From assembly GCF_006459125.1 (NCBI RefSeq), contig NZ_CP041070.1, positions 2,356,001-2,420,000 of the forward strand: DNA of 64,000 nucleotides. Direction: 5' to 3'. The notes below the pieces were generated by a model that did no database searches, was not told the origin of the DNA, and worked only from the letters and a program-made list of their open reading frames with translations. Shown piece by piece: positions 62,738 through 64,000 of the stretch (position 1 is its first letter; each line of letters starts with the position of its first letter). Position numbers and translations under genes: made by a program. This DNA comes from Halarcobacter anaerophilus. Lineage in GTDB: Bacteria; Campylobacterota; Campylobacteria; Campylobacterales; Arcobacteraceae.

Positions 62738-62743
62738 ATTATA
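62738..62743 (-). promoter_or_regulatory. Promoter of the purE operon
   Basis: TTTTTGATATAAT on the minus strand, a T-rich extended -10 of sigma70 type, 35 bases before the purE ATG and immediately after the stop codon of the upstream glycosyltransferase gene. Confidence 0.6.
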
Positions 62744-64000
62744 TCAAAAAGTTTCTAACAGTTTTATAATCTTTGAAGCTTTAAGATTATTCCAGCCGTC
62801 AAATTTATGGAAAATCAAAGCATCATTTTCAAATATAAACTGGCTGTAATTTTTTGATTTATCTTCTACATATATTGCTTTTGAAGTTTCATAGTTATGA
62901 GGAGACTCTTTTTTATTGCTGTTTGTAAAAATAACAACTGTGGGTATAAAAAAAGCTTCGGCAATATGGTATGTAGCAGTATTTACCGTAATAATTTTCG
63001 TCATATTTGAAACAATATACGCAAAATCTAAAAATGATTTTGAAAAGTTTGATAAATCGATATATCGGTCTTCATCAATTTTTGAATCAATTTTTAATGT
63101 TGAGACGATTGTATAATCAGGAAGTTTTAAAATTAACTCTTTTAATAGTGAAATTGCAATCTCTTTTGGAATAGATTTTGTTATATTTGCCGAAAAAGGA
63201 TGAAAAAGAATTGTTTTCCCTTTTGTTTTTAAAGAGTCCAGTCTCTTTTTTAATTCATCTTTTGGTCTATACATTTGAAGATTGATAATATTATATTTTT
63301 CTGTTTTAGGAATACTTTTATAATCAATTCCAAATTTATATAGCCAGGCATCTATATGAGGGAGCTGTTCATAATAACTTCTTTTTGTAACAGAACTAGC
63401 ATCAATAAAAAAATCATATTCACAAATTTTTTTTACGTCAATACTTAAAGCCCCTACTTTGTTTATAAAAGTTTGATTTGCAAAAATTAATTTATCTCTT
63501 GAAAAATATTTGTTTTCAGAGGCATTTAAGTAGATATCAATTTTTACATTTTTAAATTTTGCTTTCAATTTTTTATGTAAAATTCTTAAAGCCGTACAAG
63601 CACAAATCATTTCAGATATCGTAAGTCCTAAATTACCTAAGATTGCAAGAGTGATGTCTTGTTTAAAGAAACCTTCTAACTGTTTATTTATATCTGTTTT
63701 TTTCTCATTTAGATACAAAGATTTAATCTCTTCTTTAATACCTGCAAAAGAGAATTGTTTATATTTAAAATCTAAATTATGAGTTATGGAATACTCATTT
63801 AAGTTTGATATTCCTAACTCTTTGGGAAATTGACTTAAGTATCTAACTCTTGCTTCGTCAATAACTTTTGCTTTGTATTTTTTACCGACGCTAGAAAATA
63901 CATTTTTTAAGTCCTGAAAATCTTCAAGAGTAGTTATATAAATATTTTCATTAAACAGGTTTGATGGATTTTTTAATTTGCTATATTTTATTAAAGTTCC
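62744..64000 (-). CDS. Glycosyltransferase 9-like protein, N-terminus beyond the window
   Basis: At least 418 residues; the frame has no stop up to the right edge, so the beginning is missing. A TTG at 63718 is only an internal codon. The C-terminal half has LFHPFSANITKSIPKEIAIS and TVNTATYHIAEAFFIPTVVI, the heptosyltransferase-type nucleotide-sugar site of GT9 enzymes. The N-terminal part (about 90 residues upstream of that TTG, with KVIDEARVRYLSQFPKELGI) is helical and charged. It may act in lipooligosaccharide or surface glycan synthesis; the donor is unknown. Confidence 0.7.
   Translation of the reverse strand, partial: GTLIKYSKLKNPSNLFNENIYITTLEDFQDLKNVFSSVGKKYKAKVIDEARVRYLSQFPKELGISNLNEYSITHNLDFKYKQFSFAGIKEEIKSLYLNEKKTDINKQLEGFFKQDITLAILGNLGLTISEMICACTALRILHKKLKAKFKNVKIDIYLNASENKYFSRDKLIFANQTFINKVGALSIDVKKICEYDFFIDASSVTKRSYYEQLPHIDAWLYKFGIDYKSIPKTEKYNIINLQMYRPKDELKKRLDSLKTKGKTILFHPFSANITKSIPKEIAISLLKELILKLPDYTIVSTLKIDSKIDEDRYIDLSNFSKSFLDFAYIVSNMTKIITVNTATYHIAEAFFIPTVVIFTNSNKKESPHNYETSKAIYVEDKSKNYSQFIFENDALIFHKFDGWNNLKASKIIKLLETF

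Noticed and set aside
63716-63718. TTG at 63718 as the start of the glycosyltransferase gene
   Set aside because: The same frame stays open to the window edge for about 94 more codons with normal composition, so the gene is cut by the edge.
1-64000. tRNA, rRNA, tmRNA genes, CRISPR arrays, insertion sequences or prophage
   Set aside because: Gaps between genes are all under about 210 bases and none shows cloverleaf, regular repeat-spacer or transposase/integrase signals by eye.

Overview
This window is AT-rich, gene-dense bacterial DNA from a Campylobacterota member, most like the Arcobacteraceae (Arcobacter and relatives). The evidence is the protein content: FliY together with FliN, a PflA-like/PflB-like TPR protein pair, an HP0958/FlgZ-type zinc-ribbon protein, and an epsilon-type CheZ. 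No rRNA, tRNA, CRISPR array, insertion sequence or prophage was seen. No gene-free stretch exceeds about 210 bases. Species assignment is inference.

Left part (1-26 kb) is mostly small metabolic or stress units. They are: a glycerate kinase / sugar-phosphoglycerate phosphatase pair cut by the left edge; a di-haem peroxidase followed by a c-di-GMP enzyme; fur and a Fur-box-controlled feoAB; trpA-bpt; panB-ruvB-AI-2E permease; a ferredoxin-thioredoxin-reductase/rhodanese fusion; a LetA/LetB-type lipid transport operon (LetA split into two genes, LetB with seven MCE repeats); a lipoprotein cytochrome c; clpS-clpA; and bioD. Convergent pairs end within a few bases of each other and several share a hairpin that overlaps one or both stop codons.

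Middle part (about 22-52.5 kb, minus strand) is one very long flagellar/chemotaxis cluster. In transcription order it is cheY, cheZ-like, flgF, flgB, fliF, fliG, fliH, fliN, a coiled-coil protein, a PflB-like TPR protein, a FlaG-like protein, fliY, motA, motB, flgJ, a FlgN-like protein, a FlgA-like protein, flhF, flhG, a small membrane protein, fliE, flgC, fliK, fliR, flhB, a PflA-like TPR protein, fliI, a 32-codon ORF and flhA. It runs without a break into batD, an HlyD-like protein, a molybdopterin enzyme and an MFS transporter. Together these supply the rotor/switch (FliG, FliN, FliY), the stator (MotA/B with PflA/PflB-like scaffolds), the rod, part of the export apparatus, pole/number control (FlhF/FlhG) and CheY signal termination. 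Candidate promoters look sigma70-like (TATAAT); I saw no clear sigma54 or sigma28 signature. On the plus strand, divergent from cheY, lie flgG, a very lysine-rich protein and an acidic membrane protein with a SPOR-like end.

Right part (55-64 kb, minus strand) is housekeeping: purE, a glutaredoxin-like gene, glyQ, a Nif3-type gene, flgZ, waaA, an RluA-type synthase, ffh, rpsP, a KH-domain gene and rimM, with a glycosyltransferase-9-like gene running off the right edge. The leader between ffh and rpsP can form a two-tier hairpin.

Most notable: a CheZ-like phosphatase whose acidic N-terminal half holds several FliM-like CheY-binding-type peptides; the FTR-rhodanese fusion; a translationally coupled 32-aa ORF between fliI and flhA; the lysine-rich/acidic pair after flgG; and unexplained inverted repeats before letA and rpsP.
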